38,259 nt of DNA, taken from positions 526,302 to 564,560 of the forward strand of contig BFEA01000036.1 in NCBI GenBank assembly GCA_003427395.1, written 5' to 3'. The notes under the pieces are model-generated. The model had not been told where the DNA came from, ran no database searches, and saw only the letters and a list, made by a program, of their open reading frames with translations. A program made the position numbers and the translations under genes. This DNA comes from Chara braunii. Its lineage: Eukaryota; Streptophyta; Charophyceae; Charales; Characeae. The stretch's first letter is position 1. Each line of letters begins with the position of its first letter. Positions 1 to 10,140 of the stretch are shown in pieces.

Positions 1-630
1 GGTCAAAGACCTATGTTTTCCTTGATGAATTCAGAATGTTTATGTGAAAGTGTTGTGTGTATGTGACATCTCCTCGCCTAATTATTCAGCCTTATCTCAT
101 CTCACATGTATGTATGTTATGGTTAAAGGGTTTCATGGAACGTTATGTCGAATGGACTTAATCAATAGGTAGGATGGGTATGTCTCTTATGAGCAACCCC
201 TGATAGTTTAAGTATCGAGAGGGGTCCTGCTTGAACATAGGATAAGCTATGAGTCATACCTATGGAGACTATTTATATTCAAAGCGTCGTATGCGCTCAC
301 ATAGCAACAACCTGACGTAGTGCCTCTCTGACTCAGCAAGAATGCAAAGCAGAGGACACGACCTTGCAGGCTTTTGCAGCTGCTCAGCCTGCTTTTGCTT
401 CTTTCAAGCAAATGTGTACTGTAGTAATGGTCCTGTAGTAAATTACTTGATGACTTTATCCCTCGGAGTCCTTGTTCCTTAAGCACTCACAGACTGAACC
501 TTCGCCATGATTACTAATTAGTGAGGTCATGGGTTCCAACCACACGTTTTAGGCTTGGCGCGAGCACATCGTCCATAGTCAAGTGTCAACGAATGGACAA
601 TGGACAGATTCACGAAAATTCAGTTAGTAT
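1..630. other. Unassigned sequence, no gene seen
   Basis: I see no recognisable protein domain, RNA gene or repeat. The only long open frame, on the minus strand at 247-486, has no recognisable motif. An in-frame TAG at 625-627 marks the point upstream of which the LINE reading frame can no longer be followed. Confidence 0.5.
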
Positions 631-633
631 AGT

Positions 634-1866
634 TTGGACCTGAAAGAGTATTATCAGAACGTATGGGAGGAAGGGGAAATGGGGGAACTGGTCAGGACAA
701 GAGTGTTGTCAATACTGTATAAGAAAGGGGACATAATGAATATACGGAACTACAGGCCTATCACGTTTCTCACGGTCGTGTACAAGATGCTCTCTAAAGC
801 ACTGGCAAATCGGATGGCCGGAGTACTGGAAGATGTGATTCACCCTGCCCACACAGGCTTCATGGTCAGTAGGAATAGACAGGAAAATATCCTGGTAGTG
901 AATGAAATTGTCATCCTGTCTCAGAGGAGTCAAACAAACGCGGTCATCATCTTCATAGACTTTGAAAGGGCATATGACCATGTAGATTGGGACTTCTTAG
1001 ACAAGTGCCTAGAGTAAATGAACTTTGGACCACACTTCAGACGAAGGGTCAGAATCCTACACAATAACGCCTCCACCTGCATGCAGATCAACGGGTCGGT
1101 GGCCCCGGCATTCGAGCTCCGACGCTCGGTTAGGCAAAGGGACCCCATTGCCCCCTTTCTTTTCAGAGTAATAATGGAGACACTATTTGCCAACCTGCGT
1201 AGAAACAGGGATCTCACGCGGATTAGGATCACAAATATCCCAAAGGAGGCTGTGTCGATATGCTCTCTCTTTGCTGACGACCTCACAATTATAGTAGAAG
1301 CTAGCATAAGTAACATGCAGGAGATACAAGCCCTGATGGCCCTATTTTATAGACTGACTGATATGGTTGTCAATTGGGGACAAAAGACAGTGGGCTGGTG
1401 GTTACACCATCAAGGGGGAAGACCCCCCGAAAATCCACGTATCTCATGGTTGACCTTAGATGCCCCTTTTAGGGTTCTGGGGGCATTGGTGACAGCAAAA
1501 GGGAGGCCCCCCACTAATGATGAATGGTTAGTGACCCTGGCGCATGCAAAACTGACAAATTGGAACCACAAACACTGTTCACTATTTGGGCGGGCCCTAG
1601 TTATTAATAATGTGATATTAGCCACCCTTTGGTATAAGGCAATTCTTTGGCCAATCACCAATGGGGGGTTAGGAATTATTAACCCTGCTACGCAAAATCA
1701 GACTTTGAGCCTGCGATGGATTCAGCACAATATTTGTTTTTATATGCTTCCCATGGGTGGTCCTTGCTCTGAGGCAGATTGCGGCTCTAGCTTCGGAGAC
1801 ACCGCCGGAGATTCACCCTGTAGTTTGGTTGGAGGACAGATATTAGAAGATACCAAGGAAGTATAG
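634..1866 (+). pseudogene. LINE reverse transcriptase fragment (ORF2), stop-interrupted
   Basis: LINE reverse transcriptases copy the element RNA at a nicked target site. The frame shows the N-terminal block NYRPITFLTVVYKMLSKALA, then RT motif A (FIDFERAYDHVDW, catalytic Asp codon 958-960), then a QRDP block, and the catalytic FADD at 1270-1281. Further on, GGLGIINPATQNQTLSLRW matches the block that follows the thumb in plant LINEs. A TAA at 1015-1017 interrupts the frame just after motif A, with both sides in the same frame, so it is a simple nonsense change. The stretch between the thumb and the GGLG block looks shorter than usual, suggesting an internal deletion. The apparent start codon is not meaningful, because the real protein began far upstream and has been lost. 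The endonuclease domain is absent. Confidence 0.88.
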
Positions 1867-2165
1867 GAACGGAGATCCAGCAGATTAGCATTGGTCATAC
1901 CTTCTAAGAACATGGAGGCTCCCATTGTCGGACCGACGGGAGCCAGAAAGGTGGGAGGAGGTGTTTAGACAACCCCTCTTTGGTAATCGACGGATCACGA
2001 ACTCCATGGGACAAGTAAGGAACAACTTTGACCCTCCCTGGCGAGGATGGGTGAAACATGGGGCCAGGAGAGTAAATGACCTCTGGGATGCCTCTTCTAA
2101 AGAATGAAAAAACATGGATAGAATAAAGGGGTTGGCTCAGATACTGCCACCAAACACAACCAGCG

Positions 2166-2937
2166 TTGGAAGAATTGATTGAGAATTTCCCCCTTCAATG
2201 GTACTATATCTTACGAAGAGGTCCGAGCATACAGGACGGGGACTGGGTGGGTCTGCCTGGCCAAGGGGATCAGGTGGGTAAGGTGCAAACTGTTGAGAGA
2301 GAGACATCTTTGATAGAACTCTTCTCTGTGGAAAAAGATGGAAAGCTACAAGGGAGCCGACAGCCATTAGTCTGGAAAGGGAAGGGGGAAGTCTATCGTA
2401 TCAGAGTGTTGGAGGATGGGCAGGGATGGAGGGCTTTCAGGCCAATGACCCCATTCGAGGACCTCCTCTTTGATCCCGATGAATGGCAATGGTCCACAAA
2501 CGGCCGGCCCAACCCACGACGACGAGGCAGGGGGAGCGAAGGAAAGTCGATAGCATTACCCACTATGAAAACCAAATCAGTGTATCGAATGAGGAGACCC
2601 AAACGCAACCTGAGGGATGTAGTGGAGGAGAGGTGGCACCGGCATCTCAATGTAGATACGGCCCTACTTAAGCCAATAAAATGGTTTAGGGATTATGGGA
2701 TGAGACCAGCGAAGATTTCCACCCTCCAATGGCAGATCTCACACCGTTGTTTGCCAACTAATGACTGGCTAATCGACCACACAAGCCTAGAACAACAGGG
2801 TCGGGCATTACCATGGTGTTAGAGTTGCCTTCAGAGTTTTCCAAGCCGGAAATGCCCTGAGACAGCGGAACATATTTTCCTTCAATGCCCTGCCGCGGTG
2901 TTACTGTGGCGCGGATGGGATAGAATCTAGTGACACA
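2166..2937 (+). pseudogene. LINE ORF2 C-terminal part with zinc-finger (zf-RVT type)
   Basis: This is the continuation of the LINE polyprotein in a different frame. Residues up to 2819 include STLQWQISHRCLPTNDWL, typical of the linker before the LINE zinc finger. A TAG at 2820-2822 interrupts the frame, and past it the same frame reads a Cys-x-Cys start, then CPETAEHIFLQCPA, giving the C...C...H...C pattern of the zf-RVT domain at about 2814-2910. The next stop is at about 2928-2930. The domain follows the reverse transcriptase in plant LINEs and is thought to help bind the element RNA. The assignment rests on the motif and on its position after the RT. Confidence 0.78.
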
Positions 2938-3292
2938 TGATTCCGAACTCAGCATGGCCATGGGAGTGGAGGACTATCCTACTGGGCATTGTCCGCAGGG
3001 GTATACAAGTATTTTTGAGGAAAACTTGTTCAAGTTGGGAAGACGCTCTATCCTATGGGTTATTTGGTGGAGAAGATGCGTTCTAGCAATGGAGGGGGCT
3101 CGGGTGGAAGAGGGGGAGGTTAAGGAACAGCTGCGGACATTGGTACAGTCCGAGATACTGGCACAGTGGCGTGCCACCAAACAATTGTTGGACCAGGCAC
3201 ACTCCAAGAGCGACATGGATAAGATTATCTCTCGTTATGGGAAAAACTGGTTGGGAGGAAGGAGGGGGGGTTGGGTGGCAGAGGTGAAATAG
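2930..3292 (+). pseudogene. LINE ORF2 C-terminal tail
   Basis: A third frame continues after the zinc finger. It contains RSILWVIWWRRC, resembling the Trp-rich block that follows the zinc finger near the end of many plant LINE ORF2 proteins. A charged, helix-prone tail rich in Glu, Gln and Lys follows, ending at 3292. No catalytic residue is expected here. The frame change from the preceding segment shows an indel near 2925-2940. Without the upstream context this would not be identifiable. Confidence 0.6.
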
Positions 3293-3552
3293 ACAAGGGA
3301 CGCACCAAGGCCACAGCAGGAGCAACAACAAGACCAGCGGCAAGAGGAGGAAGTTGAGAGAGACTATAGGTTGTGTTTCCGAGATTGGCTAACCATCGAC
3401 CCCAGTGAGTCGTTGCGTCCAGCCTTGGATTTTGCATATCCATTCCCCCCCCACCCTCTAGCCCTAATGGAGGTCCCACATGATGTGGTGTGAGTGAGAT
3501 AGAGTAGGCTGCGTCTGGACTCGGGACCAAAGGTCAGACCTAGGAGGGTAGG

Positions 3553-3672
3553 GACAGTTGGATGGGACGCTGGACCTGGTTTCTAGCAGGATGGGGACAA
3601 TTGGATGGGATGCTGGACCCGGTTTCCAGCAGGATAGGGACAGTTGGATGGGATGCTGGACCCTGTTTCCAG
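3553..3672 (+). repeat. Tandem repeat in LINE 3' region (3 units, about 45 bp)
   Basis: Three diverged units contain GTTGGATGGGACGCTGGACC followed by a GGTTTCCAGCAGG-like block. A fourth partial copy (GATGGGACGCTGGACCCGG) lies near 3945-3963. The same motif occurs on the minus strand next to a poly(A) tail at 25987-26126, which marks it as part of a retroposon 3' untranslated region. The rest of 3673-3960 holds no recognisable gene. Confidence 0.75.
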
Positions 3673-3960
3673 CAAAGGTGCTGCGACGAATTCCAAGGAG
3701 ACGCTGGACAGCAGGTGTGGGTAGGAGGAGTTGGGAACGAGAAAATCTGCCAGCTACATCATTTTCATTGCTCGCTTTAATCTCATTTTCAGACCTTTTT
3801 CAGACCCTTTTCAAGTTTCAAGTAAATTTTCAGACATTTTTAGTGCGACAGGCTGGAGGACAGTGGGGGACCACTGGTGCCCCCCAGTGGCCTTGTTAGG
3901 CCATACCCCAAGGCTTGGATTTGGAAAGTTCGGGATAGGTAGCGATGGGACGCTGGACCC

Positions 3961-5924
3961 GGTGTGATGATACCCGGGGAGGGCTTCTATTGCTCGTTGA
4001 AGCCAGGGGCCACAACGTTTGTCACTCGCTGCGCCCACTTCCGAGGTCCTCAGCGACCAGCAGGACGTAGGGGTTTGCTTGCCTGACACTTCCCCCCCCA
4101 CTCTGATCCGATCTTAACGCTGCTTATTAGTTCAGAGACGATGTTGAGACTTTTAACGAAAATGAAGAAATAGTTTCACCCAATAATCTGACAACTTGCA
4201 CTTACAGTCCTCCCGCTTCTGGTTCCCAGTGTTTGGAGAGTTTGTCCAAATTTCAATTTATACCTGTGTGGTCAAGGAGTGACTCAATGCGGATCAACAG
4301 TTAAACGGTACTCCTCTGAACAGTGACACTTCGTGCAGCCAAGACGAGTAAATAATAAAAATAAAATATTAAATAAAAATTAAACGGTCAAGGCATCACC
4401 ACAGCAGGTCAGTCAAATAGTGAAAATAATAATAAGGAAAGAAATAAGCACTTCTCTCTACCTTTGTCCAATCTTTCTCTCTCTGTCCGCTCGCACTTTC
4501 GCCCAGCGCAGTCTCCTTCCCCCACATAAGCGCACACCCTCACGTAATTCCTCTCTGTCTTCCCCTCTCAATTCCTCCCTTCCCCGGAGAAAACACGCCC
4601 GAGGATTCTTTTGAAGCATTTCCCCCGCGTTATATGATTCCTCACGAGGCGGTAAGAGCAGCTAGAATCCAGATCGTTCAATAGCCTTAGGCCCTTAGTC
4701 TTTACAGATCAAGCACTACAATCCGACGGCTCGATTCCCTGAGCACGCAGCCAGATCGCTCAACAGTCTCGATCTTGTAGTTCAGAGACAGTAACTGGTT
4801 CAATCGACACTCTTCAATTTTCAGGGAGTGTACCCTGTCCAATTAACAAACTTAATCGACAGGCGGCGGGCGAGTCGATTCAACAAGCTCTTTCTTCAGA
4901 AAACACTGAGCCAATCAACAGAGGCCGAAGAATCACCGAACTGGTTTTCAAGGATGAACTTCGGAAGACACTTCAATCAACAGGCCCACTTTACCAGTAG
5001 CTAGCAAGCCAATTTACAAGGTGCGGCTCGAGCATGCCTTCGAGGGAATCTACTGGCTCGATTTTGAGTTGCCCCAAGATCTGGCTGAGGGCTCGATTTT
5101 CGTGCGAGCTTCAAGCACAGGCAGCGAGCGGAGCTCGAAGGGTTGAGCGACCCAGTACACAGACCTGCCCTCACATGAGATTACGACCCGATCGAGCAAA
5201 CAAGCTGCGGTCTTCCGGTTTGTTCCCCCCCAGTCCCCAGTCACTTTTTCTCTTTTTCCCTATCCTTATATAGTAATTAATAATGGCAATAACAGAAAGT
5301 GACTATTTTTATTCGAGCGGCGATGCACTTCGTTTTGTGATTTCCAATGCGGCAATTAACAAACTCGATGTTCTTTGTGGGATCTCACTGGTCAACCTGA
5401 AACCGTTTCCTTGCCTCAGTCTCTTTCCCTCTTACCAAGGTACCTCTTCGCAATACGTCACAAATTGGTAGGAAAGGTCCTCTTGCGGAAACTCTAGTTC
5501 ATAATGTGATGATCGGGTAGCGATTCGTGGACGATTCCCCGGAGACCCTTCGGTCCCTCTCACTTCAACCTACCTCTGAGTATAAACTGATCAATTGGCT
5601 CGTGTCATCCACCTAGGGGTTGCGCATGCGAAACACCACCACAGCGTTGGCCCATCATAGTGCCTGGCCCTACGCAAGGACTATGATCAGTGTGTTAGCG
5701 CTGCACGCACTATCTCTCCCCCCATCCGTAGTCCGTCTTATCAGGGATGAGATGGACATTACTGCTTGCTCGCGCTTCCGCATGCCGTCTCCCCTCAGCT
5801 CCTCGCGTGTAGTCACTGTGTACACTGCATGCACGCCACGGCGCTTCCCTCTCCGAATCTCACCTCATCAGAAAAGGCTTGCCCGCTCCACTCAACCGGT
5901 GCGCGGGCAGTGGCAAGATCACGG
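3961..5924. other. Unassigned sequence left of the large LTR element
   Basis: No protein domain is recognisable. Short open frames on both strands have no motif. A TATA-like string (CTTATATAGT) occurs near 5263-5273, and repeated short words around CGCTCAACAG and AATCAACAG are found between 4740 and 4990. It could be the remains of another LTR, but no second copy is present in the window to define its ends. Confidence 0.4.
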
Positions 5925-7160
5925 TGTCGAGCGCATCGGCCCCCGCGCGAGCGAGGGCCTCCTGGTCGCATCACGCAGAAGAAACTTAGGCTTTCAACCT
6001 TTTAGACACAACTCGGGGACGACACAGTAACCCGCGTCGACCCTTCGCCTCTCCGGCCGAGTGCGCCAGCTGTACAGCCCACGGTCCCCTACGACAGGAT
6101 AGGTTCTCGCGAGGCACAACTTACCTTCCCTAAGGGGCTGTCACCACCCTTAGGGGCGTATCCCCGCCGAGCTACCGACCCACGTGCGAAAGCTTTTATA
6201 ATGCAATTGCAGAGGTAGGCCAGTCGAGGGCGTTTGCTCGTTCGCTATAGCATAGGAACGCATGGTTAAATGCCAAAGTGGACCTGAACGTCGTCCGTCC
6301 CTGGGGCGCTGATCTCCCAGGAATCAGAACGTACGCCGGTCGACTAGGACGTAATATTCCAAGCGTAAGGAAAACTCGATCAATCCTAGTCCTTTCTTTC
6401 GAAGACAACCATGAGTTATTCAGACAACACACTCTCAACAGAAGACTCAGATCAACACAAGTTGACTTATCTTCTGAGATCAGCCTATATGTAATACAGT
6501 AATGCACACAACAAGGTTGACTTGGCTTCAAACAACACTTATTGATGAAAGATCAAATCATGACCTATACGCAATGTGACGCTTAAATGACGTCCGACTA
6601 AAGTATTTTCATCCTGTCTGCCAGACGGCTAGGCTGTCACAACTTTTTTGACTTGATGAGAGGCGTTGCCAAGTCCTTTCATTCCGCCCCATACTGACTG
6701 TTAAAAAAGAAACTGAGACAAATCCCAACTCTCAAGTAGAGCAAGGATTCCATTGCTTTAGTGATGACTTCACTACCTTTCTAACTCTGGTGTGAATGTC
6801 ATCTGCAAGTAAACCAACGATCACTATATAAGTCAGCGACCGACTTCAACAACTGACATATTGATCACCCTCCCGAAGACGGGGATCCGCTTTTAAATTT
6901 TGTTGGTTGCCTTGTCCTTCTCAGCAATAATTACTCTTTCTGTTCCACAAATGATAATGATGCACCAGCCTTCGACACAAAGACATTCAAAGTAATGCTC
7001 TAGCCACATCTTCCTGTTAACTGGCCTGACTGCCTCCGGCTTGCACTTCTTATGATGCAAACCTATCTGCGAAGGTAGTGCCTACTCGCACTCCATCTAT
7101 AGCTAGTGAAAACACAAACTGGGCTTCTTGTGGCGCCAGCTCCCCATTCGTATGCGGCTC

Positions 7161-7451
7161 CTAAGACGGCCACGAGAAGGGTATATTATGACAGTTTTCC
7201 TTAACACGAGTCGCCAAGAACTTGAGGTCCTTCCGTGAGTAGGCGCATGTCCTTCCCCTAGGAGGTGGTTTGGGATACCCCTCGTCCTCGCCCGAGCGAA
7301 CCTCGGATCTCAGAAGTCGGGCTGGCTCCACCACAACAGCATGATATCCCCCCGCATAAGCAGTCCACTCCAAGTCGATAGCAGGGCCGGCCCCTAAGGC
7401 AACGGACCCCCGCCTCAGATGCCACCTAGGGAAAGGAAATGCGTCTACCAT
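7161..7451 (-). CDS. Small hypothetical ORF in the left LTR (96 aa)
   Basis: A 96-residue frame starting MVDAFPFPRWHLRRG and containing KPPPRGRTCAYSRKDLKFL. It is unrecognised. It is open on the same strand as gag and has an intact, same-length counterpart at 16415-16705. It has no signal peptide or membrane segment. Because the LTRs are about 92-98% identical, shared length may only reflect recent copying, so coding status is uncertain. Confidence 0.25.
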   Translation of the reverse strand: MVDAFPFPRWHLRRGSVALGAGPAIDLEWTAYAGGYHAVVVEPARLLRSEVRSGEDEGYPKPPPRGRTCAYSRKDLKFLATRVKENCHNIPFSWPS

Positions 7452-8280
7452 AGAAGGCGACCAACCCCTTGTCGTCTGACGTCAAGGCGAACCTAGACGA
7501 AGAAAAGATCATGAGAGAGGAAATTTATTCAGATGAACGGGTACAGGCGAAGAGGGTCATTCGGGAAAAAATGGATAACCTCAAGGAATGAGTCTAAGTT
7601 CAATTGCGTCCCTCTTCTTTGTACTCGCTTCATGTTCGTCGCCTTCTTTTCCCCTTAGTTCACATGCACATACAAGCACAGAGACGAGAAAACAATCAGT
7701 CTTTCACAACCATGGTCCTCATCCATCTCAGTCCACATGCCGTACCTGCGGTCAGATCCAACAAAACAAACCACACAAACACCACAACGCAAGCCTTTAC
7801 TGTTGTCAGACTCCCATTCGCATGAGAAGACACACACTTCCTTTACCTTTTCTCTGAACATTTAGAGAGCCGGGGTCAAGCAAGTGTGGGTTCACACAGG
7901 TGTGAAAGGAACTGAGTCAGATTAACTGACCTTGAGCGAAGATGAACCAAAGATAGCAAACGGCCCACTTAAGAAAGTCGTATAAACCACACTCCAAATG
8001 AGAAGATCATCGCAGTAAGTTGTTAGAAAAGTGATCCACACCACTTCCTGATAACGATCGCTTGTCACAGCACCTTCACAACCACAATCACCTCTCAAAA
8101 GTCCAATGGCACTTTGACGTCACCGCCTCTCGTCACCATTATCACCACACCGGTAGTACGACTATTGCGTCGATGCGTCACCGCCGCATTATGCGGACAA
8201 CACATCGCCAATATCACCTCAAAGTACACCCCCTCTTAATGACGCTTCTCAAAATTGTCGTTGCCGCCGCAAAAAACAGA

Positions 8281-8500
8281 CAGCGCTTCCACACCACTGC
8301 TGAAAACACTGCTGCTGCCGCAAAATTTCAGCAGCGCTTCCACGTCATCGTAAAAAAACAGCTGCCGCCACAAAACTTCGGCAGCGTTTCCTCGTCACCA
8401 CCAAAAAGCACAGTTGCCGCCGCAAAATTTCGGCAGTGCTTCCGCGTCACCGCCAAAAAGCACAGATGTCGCCTCAAACTTTCGGCAGCGCTTCCGCGTC
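8281..8500 (+). repeat. 51-bp tandem repeat in left LTR
   Basis: CAGCG/CAGTG landmarks fall at 8281, 8332, 8382, 8434 and 8486, a period of 50-52 bp. Each unit has a GCCGCAAAATTTCGGCAG-like core that can fold on itself, followed by CGCTTCCGCGTCACC and an A-run. Confidence 0.85.
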
Positions 8501-9184
8501 ACCGCTAAAAAAAACAGTTGCTGCCGTGCCGAGCGGTCAGCACTTCCCGTACACACTTTTCAATGATGGATGCAGCCGCCAAAAAAGCCGCGCAGCATCT
8601 CCCCTCAATCTACCAAGGTGGTGGCCATGGCAGCCTCCACCTCCACCTCTCACTCCTTCCTGCATACCTCCTCCTTCGCCAGCAGTAGCTCCTCTCAGCT
8701 CCTCCTACTCCACCAGCAGTTCCCCCTCCAGCAGCCAACATTCACCCAAGCGTAATGCCAGCAGCACCAACCACAAATGAATGATGGCTGGTTGGCTGCT
8801 AACTTCTTTTATAGTCCAGCTAGAGGCTTAGGGCAGTTGCTTTGCCCCCAGCCAAAACTCGGATCAGGGTCTGGCCCTTGATTTCAAACGAGATCAAGGG
8901 CTGGAAGTTTTGATGTTCCCCTATGGGAACCAAGTTTCAGGCCCTGGTGATGCATCCGACCGTCACCCGCGGCCAGGCGCAGCCCAAAATGGTTGTATCA
9001 AGCCCTTGAAAACAGACCATTGAAATTCAACAGCCTGCTTTCACATCAGGGCCTAGAAGTTTTTAGTGCTGCATCTGGCCCTACATCGTGATTAAATTCA
9101 CGACGTTTCTTTTTTTTTTCCTCCTTTTTTTTCCCTTCTTCTCTTTTTTTTCTTCCTCTAACTCTATTTTTCAAAACGCGCCCG

Positions 9185-9402
9185 CACCTGGGCACCAATA
9201 GTGCCAGGTTTGGGCGACGACAGATAGCCGCTGCCCGTTCTCAACCATGAACGGGCGCAATTGTTCATGCTTGTCTCGCTCAGGGGGAGGGAAACTAATA
9301 ATAATAATAAAAATATATATATATATATATCAACAAAAAACAAAGACAAAAAAAAAAAAAAAAAACGAAAAACTTACGTGGGCAAGGGAAGCGACTTAGG
9401 TC
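9185..9402 (+). repeat. False duplicate left of the adapter
   Basis: This block, from CACCTGGGCACCAATAGTGC onward, is repeated almost exactly at 9441-9652, after the adapter. The right LTR has the block only once (about 18412-18625). It is best read as a mate-pair assembly artefact and not as a real tandem duplication. Confidence 0.85.
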
Positions 9403-9440
9403 CTGTCTCTTATACACATCTAGATGTGTATAAGAGACAG
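9403..9440. other. Nextera mate-pair junction adapter (contaminant)
   Basis: The 38 bases are the transposase mosaic end CTGTCTCTTATACACATCT followed directly by its reverse complement, AGATGTGTATAAGAGACAG. This is the circularisation junction of Nextera mate-pair libraries, so it is not genomic. Its translations (VSYTHLDVYKRQ in one frame) are a known artefact in protein databases. Confidence 0.97.
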
Positions 9441-9753
9441 CACCTGGGCACCAATAGTGCCAGGTTTGGGCGACGACAGATAGCCGCTGCCCGTTCTCAA
9501 CCATGAACGGGCGCAATTGTTCATGCTTGTCTCGCTCAGGGGGAGGGAAACTAATAATAATAATAAAAATATATATATATATATATCAACAAAAAACAAA
9601 GACAAAAAAAAAAGAAGGAAAAACTTACCAAGGCAAGGGAAGCGACTTACCTGAGGCGAGTCTTCAGGCGTCACCAGGTAAGGTCCACGTTCCAACCCCC
9701 CTTCTACGAACGTAGTCGCCCGTAGGCGGCAGATTCATTCGCCCATCCGCAGA

Positions 9754-9812
9754 TGGGCTGTCGGGGCACAGCCCCTTGATGAGTTGGTGGAAGCCCGACG
9801 AAACAGTCTGGC
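9754..9812 (+). ncRNA. Hammerhead ribozyme 1, left LTR (C3 mutated)
   Basis: The layout is type III. The cleavage triplet GTC is at 9760-9762, stem I is GGGGC/GCCCC (9763-9767, 9771-9775), the core is TTGATGA (9776-9782), stem II is GTTGG/CCGAC (9783-9787, 9795-9799), then GAAA (9800-9803), and stem III pairs CAG (9804-9806) with CTG (9758-9760). The core should read CTGATGA, so the invariant C3 is T and activity is probably lost. All stems are intact. Confidence 0.78.
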
Positions 9813-9903
9813 GAAGTCATGCCTACCTCTCTCTCTCTCTGAGGAACCCCCCCCGACACGGCCGCATACAGCCGCATTCCTGCGGCTGATTCACTAGGTT
9901 GGC

Positions 9904-9960
9904 CAACTGTCAAGGTTCAGCCTCCTGATGAATCGGTGAGAATCCGACGAAAGAGTCTGG
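9904..9960 (+). ncRNA. Hammerhead ribozyme 2, left LTR (degenerate)
   Basis: GTC ends at 9911, followed by stem I (AGG/CCT of AAGG...CCTC, 9912-9924) and a complete CTGATGA core at 9925-9931. Stem II is ATCGG/CCGAC with an A-C mismatch at the base, then GAAA at 9949-9952. Position 15.2 is G in place of C, which breaks pairing with the G of GTC. Probably weak or inactive. Its cleavage site lies 149 nt after that of ribozyme 1. Confidence 0.7.
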
Positions 9961-10000
9961 CGCAGCCAGACTTCCAAATTGCCCGTTGGTTCGAAACGAA

Positions 10001-10140
10001 CGGGCACTCGCTAAAAAAAACAAAAAGGAAGAAAAAAAAAAGACAATAAATCTAAACAAAATCTAAGCCGTGAATCTAAAAAAAAAAATCTAAGCAATAT
10101 CAGAAAAAACAAGAAAAGAAAAAAAAAAAAGACTAACTTC
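10001..10140 (+). other. A-rich tract after the ribozyme pair (left LTR)
   Basis: Plus-strand A-rich sequence with short TCTAAA words directly follows the second hammerhead. A similar tract (about 18980-19105) follows the pair in the right LTR. It could be the 3' tail of a plus-strand retroposon inserted in an ancestor of the LTR. Confidence 0.5.

Larger units (their letters stand above)
634..3960 (+). mobile_element. Decayed, 5'-truncated LINE (non-LTR retrotransposon)
   Basis: This is a remnant of a LINE that has lost its ORF1 and endonuclease. What remains, in order on the plus strand, is the reverse transcriptase (634-1866), the region up to the C-terminal CCHC-type zinc finger (2166-2937), a tryptophan-rich tail (2930-3292) and a noncoding 3' region with three copies of a repeat. 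The reading frame is broken by an in-frame stop at 1015-1017, by changes of frame between 1866 and 2166, by a stop at 2820-2822, and by another frame change near 2930. I could not find a clear poly(A) tail or target-site duplication, so the 3' end is approximate; it is set at the last copy of the 3' repeat motif near 3960. The element cannot encode a working protein. It is on the opposite strand to the LINE-like sequence near 25.9 kb. Confidence 0.8.

Noticed and set aside
9311-9331. AT-run as a promoter TATA box
   Set aside because: It is a dinucleotide microsatellite, duplicated by the adapter artefact, with no gene downstream.
9261-9516. Open frames crossing the adapter (translation VSYTHLDVYKRQ)
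   Set aside because: The peptide is the translated Nextera junction, a known database contaminant; it is not a gene.
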